Part shown: one piece after another, positions 42,578 through 51,363 of the stretch | Numbering within the stretch: the stretch's first letter is position 1 | Layout: each line of letters starts with the position of its first letter | Origin: DATJHM01 sp035493895 | GTDB taxonomy: Bacteria; Chloroflexota; Ktedonobacteria; Ktedonobacterales; Ktedonobacteraceae | NCBI GenBank assembly: GCA_035493895.1 | Contig: DATJHM010000048.1 | Coordinates: 27,144-91,143, forward strand | DNA: 64,000 nt | Direction of reading: 5' to 3' | Translations under genes and position numbers: made by a program | Notes under the pieces: model-generated | What the model was told of the DNA's origin: nothing | Seen by the model: the letters and a program-made list of their open reading frames with translations, nothing else | Database searches by the model: none

Positions 42578-43708
42578 ATGAGCTTTCTTGTCTTTGAAGA
42601 TATGGTGAAATATTTCGGCAAGTTGACCGCCGTTGATCATATTTCTCTCTCGATCGAACAGGGGGAGTTTTTGACGCTGTTAGGGCCAAGCGGTTGTGGC
42701 AAAACGACGATGCTGCGCATGGTTGCAGGCTTTGAGCAGCCCGATGGTGGCCGTATTTTGCTGGATGGCGAGGATATCACGCAACGTGCGGCGCGGAAAC
42801 GACCGATGGGCATGGTCTTCCAGTCGTATGCGCTGTTCCCGCATATGACGGCGGAACAGAATATTGCCTTTGGCATGAATATGAAGAAGCTTCCCAGCGA
42901 GCATATTCGCAAACGCTGTGCTGAGTTGTTAGAACTGGTCGATCTGGCCGGACGTGGTCGGCACTATCCGCATCAGCTCTCAGGCGGACAGCAGCAGCGT
43001 ATTGCGCTGGCGCGTGCGCTGGCTGTCGAGCCGAAGGTGCTTCTGCTCGATGAGCCTCTCTCCGCGCTTGACGCGCGTGTGCGTGTCTCGCTGCGTAACG
43101 AGATTCGTCGTATCCAGCAACAACTGGCAATGACGGCGATCTATGTCACGCACGATCAGGAGGAGGCGCTGGCCATCTCTGATCGCATTGCGGTCATGGC
43201 AAAGGGTAAGGTTGAGCAGATCGATCAGCCTGAGGAGATCTATCGCAATCCGCGCACAGCTTTTGCCGCGACGTTTGTGGGCACGACCAATCAGTTCACA
43301 GGGACGCTTGATTCGGCGAGGGAAGGTCTGTGTCGCATCGGGAACCAGCTTTTCCAGATTCCCGCACAGCCCACGCTTGCTGATGGGGCTGTGGTCCTCG
43401 TGGTCGTTCGCCCTGAGGAGATTGCGTTGCACGCAACTGACGAAGCGGTGGATACAGCACAAAATGGGCGCGGGAACTATCTGGACGGCGTTATTGAACT
43501 GCGTACGTTTCTGGGACCCTTTACCCGCTTCCACATTCAACTGAGCGAGCAAGGAAAATTGACGGCTGATATTCCCAGTCGTCTGGTGGAAGGCTACACG
43601 GTGGGACATCGTGTCCAGGTATCGTTCCCCCCTGAAGCCTGTCAGGTATTGCCGTTGGATCAAGCTTCCCAGGCTGCCAGTTCCCTGCTCGAGGTGGAAG
43701 CCATCTAA
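42578..43708 (+). CDS. ABC transporter ATP-binding protein (PotA/FbpC-like)
   Basis: The 376-residue ATPase has Walker A GPSGCGKTT (about 36-44), Q-loop MVFQSYALFPHM, signature LSGGQQQR, Walker B VLLLDEPLSALD and switch His in YVTHDQEEAL. The C-terminal 130 residues form a TOBE-like domain (RPEEIAL, GVIELRTFLGPFTRFHIQL). It drives import by the two permeases. AAGGAG precedes the ATG. The operon ends at a hairpin six bases after the stop. Confidence 0.95.
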   Translation: MSFLVFEDMVKYFGKLTAVDHISLSIEQGEFLTLLGPSGCGKTTMLRMVAGFEQPDGGRILLDGEDITQRAARKRPMGMVFQSYALFPHMTAEQNIAFGMNMKKLPSEHIRKRCAELLELVDLAGRGRHYPHQLSGGQQQRIALARALAVEPKVLLLDEPLSALDARVRVSLRNEIRRIQQQLAMTAIYVTHDQEEALAISDRIAVMAKGKVEQIDQPEEIYRNPRTAFAATFVGTTNQFTGTLDSAREGLCRIGNQLFQIPAQPTLADGAVVLVVVRPEEIALHATDEAVDTAQNGRGNYLDGVIELRTFLGPFTRFHIQLSEQGKLTADIPSRLVEGYTVGHRVQVSFPPEACQVLPLDQASQAASSLLEVEAI

Positions 43709-43714
43709 CCTCAT

Positions 43715-43759
43715 AGACAATATCGGGAAATTGACACAGGTCATTTCCCGATATTGTCT
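43715..43759 (+). terminator. terminator of the ABC importer operon
   Basis: AGACAATATCGGGAAA (43715-43730) pairs with TTTCCCGATATTGTCT (43744-43759). Confidence 0.8.
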
Positions 43760-43785
43760 GCGTCGAGATGCGCCGTCGTGGGTCC

Positions 43786-43816
43786 TCTGGTGCAGACAAG
43801 CAGCACCTCTACGGGA
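43786..43816. repeat. solo copy of the GTAGAGG intergenic repeat
   Basis: The minus strand reads GTAGAGGTGCTGCTTGTCTG, matching the copies at 55.4 and 60.5 kb. It lies between the importer terminator and the next gene. Confidence 0.65.
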
Positions 43817-43937
43817 TGTGCGTCTATGCGTCGGGGCAAACGATAAATTCTCTTTCCACCTTTTGGATGACCCCTCTCGCCCTGGATATTTTTTATACTG
43901 TTCTATAGACTTGTTTTCCAGGACGAGGAGTATACGT

Positions 43938-44414
43938 ATGCTCTACCAGATCAAGCGGCAGGGAAGCTCGCAGGAAGCACCTTTTATCGTACAAGATGAG
44001 CAGAATCGCGTTATCTTGCTGACCGATCATGTCCTTATGCGCCACGAACCGTTGATCCTGAAGAATGGGGCAGGCGAGAAGTATGCTTGCATTCTGGAGA
44101 ATATGTCGGCTCTGCGCGCCACGTTTGATATCTATAAACATCATCATGTCTCTGCCTCAATAAAAAGAACAGCCCTCCCATTGCTGCGCGAACGCTACCT
44201 GATTACATTGATGGATGGAACTACGCTGACGACACAGGGAAATGTCACGCTCTATCGCTACAGAGTCCGTCGTGGCAATCGCGCTGTGGCAACTATTACT
44301 CCCGCTGCCGGTGCTGAGGAGCAGGGGTATCAGGTCTCTATCCTGCCTGATGAAGACGCGCTCTTGCTCCTCGCCGTCATGATTGTGATTGATATGCTTG
44401 CACATGCCGATTGA
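43938..44414 (+). CDS. LURP-one-related (Tubby/scramblase-like) protein
   Basis: The 158-residue protein has the pattern of the LURP-one family: MLYQIKRQG at the start, then FIVQDEQNRVILL, LILKNGAGEKYACI, ATFDIYKHHHVSASIKRTAL, VTLYRYRVRRGNRAVATI and a hydrophobic end LLLLAVMIVIDMLAHAD. The fold is a beta barrel around a central helix; bacterial members have no settled function. GAGGAG is seven bases before ATG 43938. It is a single gene ahead of the HD-GYP gene. Confidence 0.8.
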   Translation: MLYQIKRQGSSQEAPFIVQDEQNRVILLTDHVLMRHEPLILKNGAGEKYACILENMSALRATFDIYKHHHVSASIKRTALPLLRERYLITLMDGTTLTTQGNVTLYRYRVRRGNRAVATITPAAGAEEQGYQVSILPDEDALLLLAVMIVIDMLAHAD

Positions 44415-44541
44415 ATAGGAAATATGTCTCTCTCCACGCAGTAGATCCATTCTTGAGTGGAACGGTTCTTTCCTTGCCACCGTTATACTAATAGAGGTAG
44501 AAATCTGGTATTGCGTAGATTGCTGAGAGGAGATACGAAGT

Positions 44542-45162
44542 ATGTTGGAGACAACCATTTTACAAACGCTGACGAGTGTCGAAGCTTTGAACGACCAATC
44601 CACCAGCGAACATGCTTCGCGGCTGGTCGCTCTGGCTGAAGGGACAGCTCGCTCGCTCCATCTTTCCAACGAGCGTATCTCTCTGCTCCGTCTCGCGGCA
44701 CGCCTGCATGATATCGGGAAGGTCTGCATTCCCCATGCTATTTTGCAGAAAACGCTTCCTTTGACTGAAGAGGAGTGGGCGGTTATGCGGACTCATACGG
44801 AGGTTGGCTATCGAATCCTGATGCAGGCTGGTGGTATTTTTGCGCGGGTTGCGCCGATCGTGCTGGCACACCATGAGCGCTGGGATGGTCGTGGCTATCC
44901 TTATGGCCTGTCTGGTCACGAGATCCCTCTTGAAGCGCGGATTATTGCGGTGGTTGATGCGTTTGATGCTATGAGAAGTGAGCGGTGTTATCGGAAATCT
45001 CTTTCGTTTCATCATGCTTGCAACGAGCTGATTGAAGGGTGCGAGCGGCAATTTGATCCGCAGGTAGTGGAAGCGTTTCTAGCGATAGTGAACGATTGGC
45101 AGCGCGGAATCTCTCTACAATGGAAGCCTGCTGAAGCCGCCGAGGTGCTGATGATGGCATAA
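44542..45162 (+). CDS. HD-GYP domain c-di-GMP phosphodiesterase
   Basis: The 206-residue protein is almost only an HD-GYP domain. It has the metal-binding LHDIGKVCIP, then HTEVGYRIL, and HHERWDGRGYPYGLSG with the GYP motif complete. AVVDAFDAMRSERCYRKSL follows, as in active members. It should cleave cyclic di-GMP. No receiver or sensor domain is attached, so control must come from partners or expression. The MgtC-like gene follows 36 bases later and may share the transcript. Confidence 0.93.
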   Translation: MLETTILQTLTSVEALNDQSTSEHASRLVALAEGTARSLHLSNERISLLRLAARLHDIGKVCIPHAILQKTLPLTEEEWAVMRTHTEVGYRILMQAGGIFARVAPIVLAHHERWDGRGYPYGLSGHEIPLEARIIAVVDAFDAMRSERCYRKSLSFHHACNELIEGCERQFDPQVVEAFLAIVNDWQRGISLQWKPAEAAEVLMMA

Positions 45163-45198
45163 CAGGCTGGCAGGGCGCGAGAGAAGAGGTGGAATCTG

Positions 45199-45906
45199 GT
45201 GATCTCTGTCTCGGATGTTATTTTTCGTCTGGCCGCAGCGTTAGTGCTGGGTGGCCTGATTGGTATAGAGCGTGAATGGCGTTATCATTCAGCGGGTTTA
45301 CGTACCAATGCGCTTGTCTCGCTTGGCTCCGCGCTTTTTACGCTTGTTTCAGCCTTTGGCTTCACGGATCTGGCGCGCGTGGCCCATATGCAGATTGATC
45401 CGACGCGTATTGCTTCCTATATTGTTGCAGGCATCGGCTTTCTGGGCGGCGGTGCGATTTATACGATGGAGAAAAACGAGAAGGTCAAGGGATTGACGAC
45501 GGCCAGCGCGATCTGGATGGTTGCGGCTGTTGGCATGGCCTGTGGTATTGGCTTTCTCTGGGAAGCAGTTGTGGCGACTGCGTTTGCTCTTTTTGTCCTC
45601 GTCGGCCTCTACTATGCCGAAATCAATCTCTTCCCCTTTCACGTGCGCACCCAGCTTATCCATCTCGACGTCAGCTCAATCTCCGGCCTTCTCTTAGAGC
45701 AGTTATATGAACTGTGCGAACAGCATGACGTGGAGATTGAGAAGATCGATATCGTACACAATGAGCCACATGATACTATTGGCCTGAATTGCCGTTTTCA
45801 GAAGCCGAAGCAGATTGTACACCTCCTGGCTGCATTGCATGGTCTCTCTGATGTGCAGACGGTGCGTTCCAGTTTCCCCATTGGTGGACGTAAAAGCGCT
45901 TCCTAA
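45199..45906 (+). CDS. MgtC/SapB-family membrane protein
   Basis: The 235-residue protein has four or five N-terminal membrane helices with the MgtC signature: LAAALVLGGLIGIEREW, GLRTNALVSLGSALFTL, VAGIGFLGGGAIY and VKGLTTASAIWMVAAVGMA. A soluble C-terminal domain of about 85 residues follows (ACT-like). Relatives affect magnesium starvation responses and ATP synthase in pathogens; the role here is unknown. The start is GTG 45199 after AGAGGTGG. Confidence 0.92.
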   Translation: MISVSDVIFRLAAALVLGGLIGIEREWRYHSAGLRTNALVSLGSALFTLVSAFGFTDLARVAHMQIDPTRIASYIVAGIGFLGGGAIYTMEKNEKVKGLTTASAIWMVAAVGMACGIGFLWEAVVATAFALFVLVGLYYAEINLFPFHVRTQLIHLDVSSISGLLLEQLYELCEQHDVEIEKIDIVHNEPHDTIGLNCRFQKPKQIVHLLAALHGLSDVQTVRSSFPIGGRKSAS

Positions 45907-46015
45907 CTATCCCTCTCTGTGTAGACGCATTGTGTCTGCCTGTGCTACAATATCCCTGTTCCTGCGCATTAGTTGCAATTACATTGTATTCGTATATTCG
46001 TAAAGAGGGGGATAG

Positions 46016-47044
46016 ATGAGCGCAAAAGCCTTGACGACGGTCGTTGAGAGTTCTCAGATCGATCAGGCGATTTATGCCTGGCTTGACGCCAAAAAACGCC
46101 ATTCGGGAAGCGAAAAAACCTACAAAGCCTACTCTGATACCCTTTTCGATTTTCGTGCGCTCTTGCGGCAAACCGGGCGCGATTTGGACCCCTTTTTGAA
46201 TGTGCATGAGAATTCTGAAGAGGCTCGGCGGCACGCTTTTAGCGAGATCGGGCTGGCGGCGCAGGGGTTTGCCGCGCTCTCTGTCGTCGAGAAGCGCAAA
46301 GTCTCGGAAGCAACCTATAATCAGCGCCTGGCAATTCTCAGTAGCTTCTACACGTTTGCGAATAAGCGCGGCTTCCTGTTCTGCGGCAATCCTATTGCGA
46401 GTGTCGAGCGGGCGCGGGTACAGTCCTATCAGCATGCGCAGCCGCTTGAGGTCGAGGAAGTGGCCGAGCGTATGCAGGCAATTGATCGTACGACGAAGCA
46501 GGGCGCACGCGACTACGCAATGCTGGCGGTTTTATTGCAGACGGGCAGGCGTCTCTCGGAAGTGATCGATCTACGCTGGCGCAATGTCATTCTGAAGGGC
46601 TCACGGATCACGCTGGTCTTTGAACATTGTAAAGGCGGCAAGGTGATGCGCGATACGATCCCACCGGCCGTGTCGAATGCGCTGCTAGAGTGGCTGACGA
46701 TGGCCTATGGTCCCCGCCTGCGCGGCCTGCATGGGGATGCTCCGTTGTGGATCAGCTTCACGCGCCGCTCTGTAGTGGACGATGAGCAGCCTGGAGTCGT
46801 TCCGCCGCCCCTGACGATCCGTTCTGTTGCCAATATTTGCGAGAAGCACCTGGGCGTCTCCAAAGTCCACGTGACGCGCCACACCTGGGCGCGTACGATG
46901 GAAGATGCCGGAGCCAAGGTGAGCGATATTCAGGCGCGTCTGGGCCACGAATCGCTGGCGACGACGGGACGCTATCTCGCCGCTTTGAAGCAAGCCGAAA
47001 ATCAGCATGCCGATACGCTTGCGGCACGCTTTGGGCTAGCGTAA
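46016..47044 (+). CDS. tyrosine recombinase / phage-type integrase
   Basis: This 342-residue recombinase has an N-terminal SAM-like DNA-binding domain (about 15-140) and a C-terminal catalytic domain. All catalytic residues are visible: Arg in TGRRLSEVIDLRW, Lys in HCKGGKVM, HxxR in HVTRHTWAR, His in RLGHESLATTG and the Tyr nucleophile in GRYLAAL. It resembles XerC/D-type enzymes. There are no phage or plasmid genes and no flanking attachment sites that I can see. GGGGG lies before ATG 46016. The 3' end overlaps the opposing hypothetical gene by nine bases. Confidence 0.93.
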   Translation: MSAKALTTVVESSQIDQAIYAWLDAKKRHSGSEKTYKAYSDTLFDFRALLRQTGRDLDPFLNVHENSEEARRHAFSEIGLAAQGFAALSVVEKRKVSEATYNQRLAILSSFYTFANKRGFLFCGNPIASVERARVQSYQHAQPLEVEEVAERMQAIDRTTKQGARDYAMLAVLLQTGRRLSEVIDLRWRNVILKGSRITLVFEHCKGGKVMRDTIPPAVSNALLEWLTMAYGPRLRGLHGDAPLWISFTRRSVVDDEQPGVVPPPLTIRSVANICEKHLGVSKVHVTRHTWARTMEDAGAKVSDIQARLGHESLATTGRYLAALKQAENQHADTLAARFGLA

Positions 47045-47473
47045 TCCCCTCTGCGAGAGCGAGAGGAAACGACCAAGAATATTCCAGCCGCGTATGCGGT
47101 GATCGTGATTGCGGGCAGTGACAATATAGAGCAGCGCATCGGGATTGCAGTAGCGCTGCTGGATGATCTCAGATAGATCATCGAAAGGACCATAGGAGCC
47201 GCCCTCCAGCAGCACCATGCGCACAGTTCCATCGCGAGCGCAGGTTTCGTCACGCACAAACTGAACGCGATCCCCGTCGCGATACTCCGGCTCAGGTAGC
47301 CGACGCGGGTCAAATCCCTCAGGCCACGCGGTCACTTTCTGCCCCTGCCGGAAATCGACCGGTTCCCAACGACCTGTGCTGTTGTTCCACATTGGTACGG
47401 GTAAGTAACGCTCTATCAATGCTCTTTCCTGACTTTGTTGTGTTTTGCTTGCGTATACAAATGCATACCGCAT
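47036..47473 (-). CDS. hypothetical protein
   Basis: This 145-residue soluble protein is not one I recognise. It is rich in charged and aromatic residues: ALIERYLPVPMWNNSTGRWE, VTAWPEGFDPRRLPEPEYRD, VRMVLLEGGSYGPFDDLSEI and YIVTARNHDHRIRGW. It converges on the integrase with overlapping 3' ends. No ribosome binding site is clear at ATG 47473; an internal ATG at about 47392 is possible. Codon use is like its neighbours, so I accept it as a gene. Confidence 0.6.
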   Translation of the reverse strand: MRYAFVYASKTQQSQERALIERYLPVPMWNNSTGRWEPVDFRQGQKVTAWPEGFDPRRLPEPEYRDGDRVQFVRDETCARDGTVRMVLLEGGSYGPFDDLSEIIQQRYCNPDALLYIVTARNHDHRIRGWNILGRFLSLSQRGLR

Positions 47474-47621
47474 TGTAGCACAGAAAAATCGCTTTTTCAG
47501 CGCGGGGGGTTCAGGTCTCGCGGGAATACTGGCTTGCTGTGTCTGGTTTTCATATTTGAATATATTTCCTGAAGAAGATGTTTTTTCATCGGTTATTTCA
47601 GCACGTGAGAAGGAAAAATCA

Positions 47622-48335
47622 ATGCAAAAGATGCAAGTAGAAATCTGGTCCGATGTGGCCTGTCCCTGGTGCTATATTGGCAAACGTCGTTTTGAAACGG
47701 CATTGGCCGAATTTAAGCATCGCGATCAGGTGGAGGTGATCTGGCGAAGTTACCAGCTTGATCCGGAAGCGCCGCGCACTTCGGATATCAAGGTCAGCGA
47801 GATCGTAGCGAAGAAATATGGCATCAGCACGGAGCAGGCGATGGAGGCCAATGCGCGCATTACGGAGATGGGTGCTCAGGTAGGGATCGAGTATCATTTT
47901 GAAAAGACGCTCTTCGGTAACACCTTTAATGCCCATCGCCTGATCCATCTCGGCGCAAAGCACAACTTGCAGGGGGCCGTCAAAGAGCGCCTCATGAAAG
48001 CGTATTTTACCGAGGGCGCTGCGATTGGTGATACCGAACTGCTTGTGCAGGTTGTCTCCGAGGTGGGGATCGATGCGGACGAAGTGCGTGCGGTGCTCGA
48101 TAGCGATACCTACGCCGATGAGGTGAGAGCGGATGTGCAACGCGCAAGACTTTTTGGCATTCAGGGCGTGCCCTTCTTTGCGATTGACGAAACGTACGGT
48201 ATCTCCGGCGCGCAACCGTTAGAGGTGTTTCGTGAAGTGCTGGTAAAAGCCTGGACTGAAGCGCATCCACTCATCAATATTGGTGCCGCCTCGCAGGATG
48301 CTGGCATCTGTGAAGATGGGAGTTGTTCGATCTAG
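47622..48335 (+). CDS. DsbA-family oxidoreductase, FrnE-like
   Basis: The 237-residue protein has the thioredoxin-fold active site DVACPWCYIGKRRFE (CPWC) near residues 14-17. It continues with the helical insert of FrnE proteins (TFNAHRLIHLGAKHNLQGAV, LMKAYFTEGAAIGD) and FGIQGVPFFAIDETYGISGAQP with the cis-Pro. It has no signal peptide, so it acts in the cytoplasm as disulfide isomerase or polyketide-type oxidoreductase. ATG 47622 follows GAAGGA. The C-terminus has a further Cys pair (ICEDGSCSI). Confidence 0.93.
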   Translation: MQKMQVEIWSDVACPWCYIGKRRFETALAEFKHRDQVEVIWRSYQLDPEAPRTSDIKVSEIVAKKYGISTEQAMEANARITEMGAQVGIEYHFEKTLFGNTFNAHRLIHLGAKHNLQGAVKERLMKAYFTEGAAIGDTELLVQVVSEVGIDADEVRAVLDSDTYADEVRADVQRARLFGIQGVPFFAIDETYGISGAQPLEVFREVLVKAWTEAHPLINIGAASQDAGICEDGSCSI

Positions 48336-48352
48336 CGAGACGGCATGCTTGT

Positions 48353-49171
48353 TCACATCAGGTTCAACGCCTCTAATGCGTGTGCCAGTTGCGAGCCATT
48401 GCTGAAGCGCTTCTCTGGAGTTTTCTCCAGGCAGCGCAGAATGATCTCCTCCATGGCCGGAGGGATAGCCGGATTGAGCTGGCTGGGCGGGAGCGGCGCA
48501 TTTTGCATATGCTGCTCCTCTATCTCTTCAGAAGTTTTACCGGTGAATGCGGTACGCCCGGTCAGCATTTCGTACATTGCCATGCCCAGAGCATACACAT
48601 CAGTCGCAGGGAGCACTTCCTCTCTTTGGGTTAGCTCTGGCATCACATAGGGCACGCTTGCGGCCAGATTATCCGTCATGGTGCGGTGCTCTGTCATATG
48701 ACCCTGGTAGGGGTGGCCAATGCCGAAGCCGGTCAGTTTGATAGAGCCATCGCGCCCTATCAGGATGTTCTGCGGTTTAATGTTTTTATGCACGATGCCG
48801 CGACGATGGGCCGCACCCAGTCCCAGCGCAACGTCATGAGCTATGATGACGGTACGATCAGGGGCCAGCATTCCACGTGAAGCGAGATATTTTCGCAAAG
48901 AGGGACCTTCTATAAGCTCCATTGATAGCAAATAATGCTCATTGAGCAGGCCATGCTCATACACCTCCACAATATTAGGATGTCGGACAGCTGTTGCCGC
49001 CCTCGCCTCGTATTGAAAGCTGGCTATGATGTCCGGGTCACTGTTGTAGACCTCGTGCAGGACTTTGAGGGCCACGTTTCGCTTCATGCGGATATCCCAT
49101 GCTCGATAGACAGTCGCTATAGGACCCTGCCCTATAGTGTCTTGTATCTGGTATTGCTCATTCAGGAACAT
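48353..49171 (-). CDS. Ser/Thr kinase-like protein, probable pseudokinase
   Basis: The protein has 272 residues and is a kinase domain without extra domains. It keeps the ATP-site Lys (VALKVLHE) and a near-normal loop (IGQGPIATVYRA). The catalytic loop, however, reads VHKNIKPQNIL with Asn in place of the catalytic Asp, and DFG is GFG (LTGFGIG). The C-lobe is intact (ATDVYALGMAMYEMLTGRTAF, EKRFSNGSQLAHALEAL). Loss of both catalytic and metal-binding Asp argues against phosphotransfer, so it may act as a binding scaffold. It converges on the DsbA gene with a gap of 17 bases. Confidence 0.85.
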   Translation of the reverse strand: MFLNEQYQIQDTIGQGPIATVYRAWDIRMKRNVALKVLHEVYNSDPDIIASFQYEARAATAVRHPNIVEVYEHGLLNEHYLLSMELIEGPSLRKYLASRGMLAPDRTVIIAHDVALGLGAAHRRGIVHKNIKPQNILIGRDGSIKLTGFGIGHPYQGHMTEHRTMTDNLAASVPYVMPELTQREEVLPATDVYALGMAMYEMLTGRTAFTGKTSEEIEEQHMQNAPLPPSQLNPAIPPAMEEIILRCLEKTPEKRFSNGSQLAHALEALNLM

Positions 49172-49531
49172 CAGATAATCTCCCTCTATTCTTTGCCTGG
49201 CGTAAATATGCCGAGAGAATCAGGCAAAAACCACTTCTTATGCCGCAGACAAAATCCATGCTATTATATGCACGATACTTTTGCAAACTTTTCTCTTTAT
49301 CTATGCGGTGTGGGCGACATAGCGTAAATGCGGTTCGATGAATTGTACTGGTCTTTACCATAAAAGCTATGGTGGTTTAAAAATAATCAAGGAAAATATC
49401 CCTTATACCGCAATGAAAAACGTCTCATAATCCATATGCTAAAGGTCTCGCTTTTTCGTTCCTTTTGGGTCATCCTCAAGCAGGGTGCCTATTATTACCG
49501 GTATTGTCCGCAAAATCGACTTCTTGTATGC

Positions 49532-49560
49532 TCGACAAGGTTGCCGGGCGGTATTATACT
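49532..49560 (+). promoter_or_regulatory. promoter of the small protein / ATP-grasp operon
   Basis: TCGACA (49532-49537) and TATACT (49555-49560) are 17 bp apart. The remaining DNA in 49172-49644 holds nothing else I recognise. Confidence 0.5.
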
Positions 49561-49644
49561 AGGGGCGAGCATATTTGATGATCAATTTTGTGTCAGGATC
49601 CCCTCTCGAAAGAGGGGGACAGGTGGGGTAAAAAACAAGACGCA

Positions 49645-49923
49645 ATGAAAGTAATCTTTCGCAGTAAGGACTTTGCCAGCGTGGAAAGCGCAGGCTATGG
49701 CTTTAATAATCGACGCCCCGGCATCTCCTCATGGCAGTACCTGGGACGTGTACAACATCGACAATGGGAAGGCACCTACGAGTGTGTCTGGGAAACTGCT
49801 GCCAGCGCAGGTGGCGCTGTGCCGGCTGAGCTGATCTGGACGGTAACGGGCGATGCTCGCCTCTTCGGTCTGGCCGCTGCTCTGAAGTCGCGTGGTTTTC
49901 CTGTCGATGTGGCGCAAAATTAA
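49645..49923 (+). CDS. small hypothetical protein encoded before an ATP-grasp ligase
   Basis: The protein has 92 residues, with MKVIFRSKDFASVESAGYGF at the N-terminus and ELIWTVTGDARLFGLAAALK near the end. It looks like a compact alpha/beta protein without signal or membrane segment. I do not recognise it. It ends 14 bases before the ATP-grasp gene, so it is probably a partner, substrate or regulator of that enzyme. The ribosome binding site is weak. Confidence 0.6.
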   Translation: MKVIFRSKDFASVESAGYGFNNRRPGISSWQYLGRVQHRQWEGTYECVWETAASAGGAVPAELIWTVTGDARLFGLAAALKSRGFPVDVAQN

Positions 49924-49937
49924 GGGAAAGCTGATCA

Positions 49938-51203
49938 ATGGATACAGTGCTTGAGGGGGACGGAAAACGTGTTTTGTTCTTGATGGCACCAGCTACGTAT
50001 CGCGCTGGTGCCTTCTTGCAGGCTGCGCAAAGGCTTGAGCTGGAGGCTGTGGTGGGCATTGATCTGCCCGAAAGCCTCGCAGATTACTGGCATGTGCCGC
50101 TGGGTGTCGATTTTTCTGATATTCCAGGCTCACTTCGTACGATTATGGACTATGCCCGGAAGCATCCGTTGACGGCCATTCTCTCGGTGGATGATACCGC
50201 CAGCGAACTGGCGGCCCACGCATCCGCCGCTCTCGGTCTGGCCCATAACTCTCCTGGTGCGGCTGAGGCGGCCCGTGATAAGTTTTTGATGCGTACGTTG
50301 ATGTTGGCCCATGGTGTCCCCTGCCCTGTATTTCGTCCTTTTTCTCTGCAAGATGAGCCTGGCTGGATCGCCTCTCAGGTGAGTTATCCCTGTGTCCTGA
50401 AGCCTCTGCGCCTGTCGGGAAGTCGCGGCGTGATGCGGGCCAATACTCCTCAGGAATTTGTGCTTGCATTTCACCGTTTGAAACGTTTGCTGTTACAGGA
50501 AGGCTATCTGGAGCAGGAGACGAATTTTTTAGTGGAAGATTTTATTCCCGGTTTTGAGGTGGCGCTTGAAGGTCTGCTCACACAGAGTCAGTTGCGCGTT
50601 CTTGCTCTTTTCGATAAACCAGACCCACTCGATGGCCCTTTCTTTGAAGAGACGATTTATACTACCCCTTCGCGCCTGACTCCACAGGTCCAGCAGGAGA
50701 TCGCCGATTGTGTCGCGCTGGCTGCCACTTCTCTCGGATTGCGTGAGGGACCGGTACACGCGGAACTGCGTGTGAATGACGATGGTCCCTGGATGTTAGA
50801 GATCGCTGGTCGCTCCATTGGTGGCCTCTGTTCCACAATCCTGGAATTTGGCTCCGGCATGTGTCTCGAGGAATTGATTCTTCGGCATGCGATCGGGGAA
50901 GAAATTGCCATGATTGAGCGCGACCAGCATGGTGTGGGGGTAATGATGATCCCGATCCCGGCCGCGGGTATTCTGCGCGGCGTTCAGGGGATTGAGGAAG
51001 CAACCGCTGTTCCTTTGATTACGGGGGTGGAGATCACGGCTCCATTGCATCATTCTCTGGTGCCTCTCCCTGAAGGCGCAAGCTATCTCGGCTTTATTTT
51101 TGCACGTGGGTCAGGCCCGGGGGAAGTCGAGGCTGCTCTTCGTCGTGCTCATAGCGTGCTTCGTTTTGATATTCGCCGCGAGATTCCTGTGTTGCGCATC
51201 TAA
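49938..51203 (+). CDS. ATP-grasp ligase
   Basis: The 421-residue protein has the carbamoyl-phosphate-synthase-like ATP-grasp fold: an N-terminal pre-ATP domain (about 1-105), ARDKFLMRTLMLAHGVPCPV, then YPCVLKPLRLSGSRGVMRA with the ATP-binding Lys and flexible loop. FLVEDFIPGFEVALEGLL and GPVHAELRVNDDGPWMLEIAGRSIGG supply the metal-binding Glu and the Asn/Arg-type end. Such enzymes join carboxylates to amines, for example dipeptide ligases. The substrates are unknown. It is coupled to the 92-residue protein. Confidence 0.88.
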   Translation: MDTVLEGDGKRVLFLMAPATYRAGAFLQAAQRLELEAVVGIDLPESLADYWHVPLGVDFSDIPGSLRTIMDYARKHPLTAILSVDDTASELAAHASAALGLAHNSPGAAEAARDKFLMRTLMLAHGVPCPVFRPFSLQDEPGWIASQVSYPCVLKPLRLSGSRGVMRANTPQEFVLAFHRLKRLLLQEGYLEQETNFLVEDFIPGFEVALEGLLTQSQLRVLALFDKPDPLDGPFFEETIYTTPSRLTPQVQQEIADCVALAATSLGLREGPVHAELRVNDDGPWMLEIAGRSIGGLCSTILEFGSGMCLEELILRHAIGEEIAMIERDQHGVGVMMIPIPAAGILRGVQGIEEATAVPLITGVEITAPLHHSLVPLPEGASYLGFIFARGSGPGEVEAALRRAHSVLRFDIRREIPVLRI

Positions 51204-51363
51204 ATATTTCTGGTGAACCTGACGGTTTCTCTCTCGGGAAAAAATATAATCGGATATTCCTATACCCAAATATACTACTTGATGAGTGTTGTTGGACAAT
51301 CAAGGTGCAGTATGCGATACTCCTTCATGCATGTATTCTTGGTTCTGATTTGGAGGTTATTTT

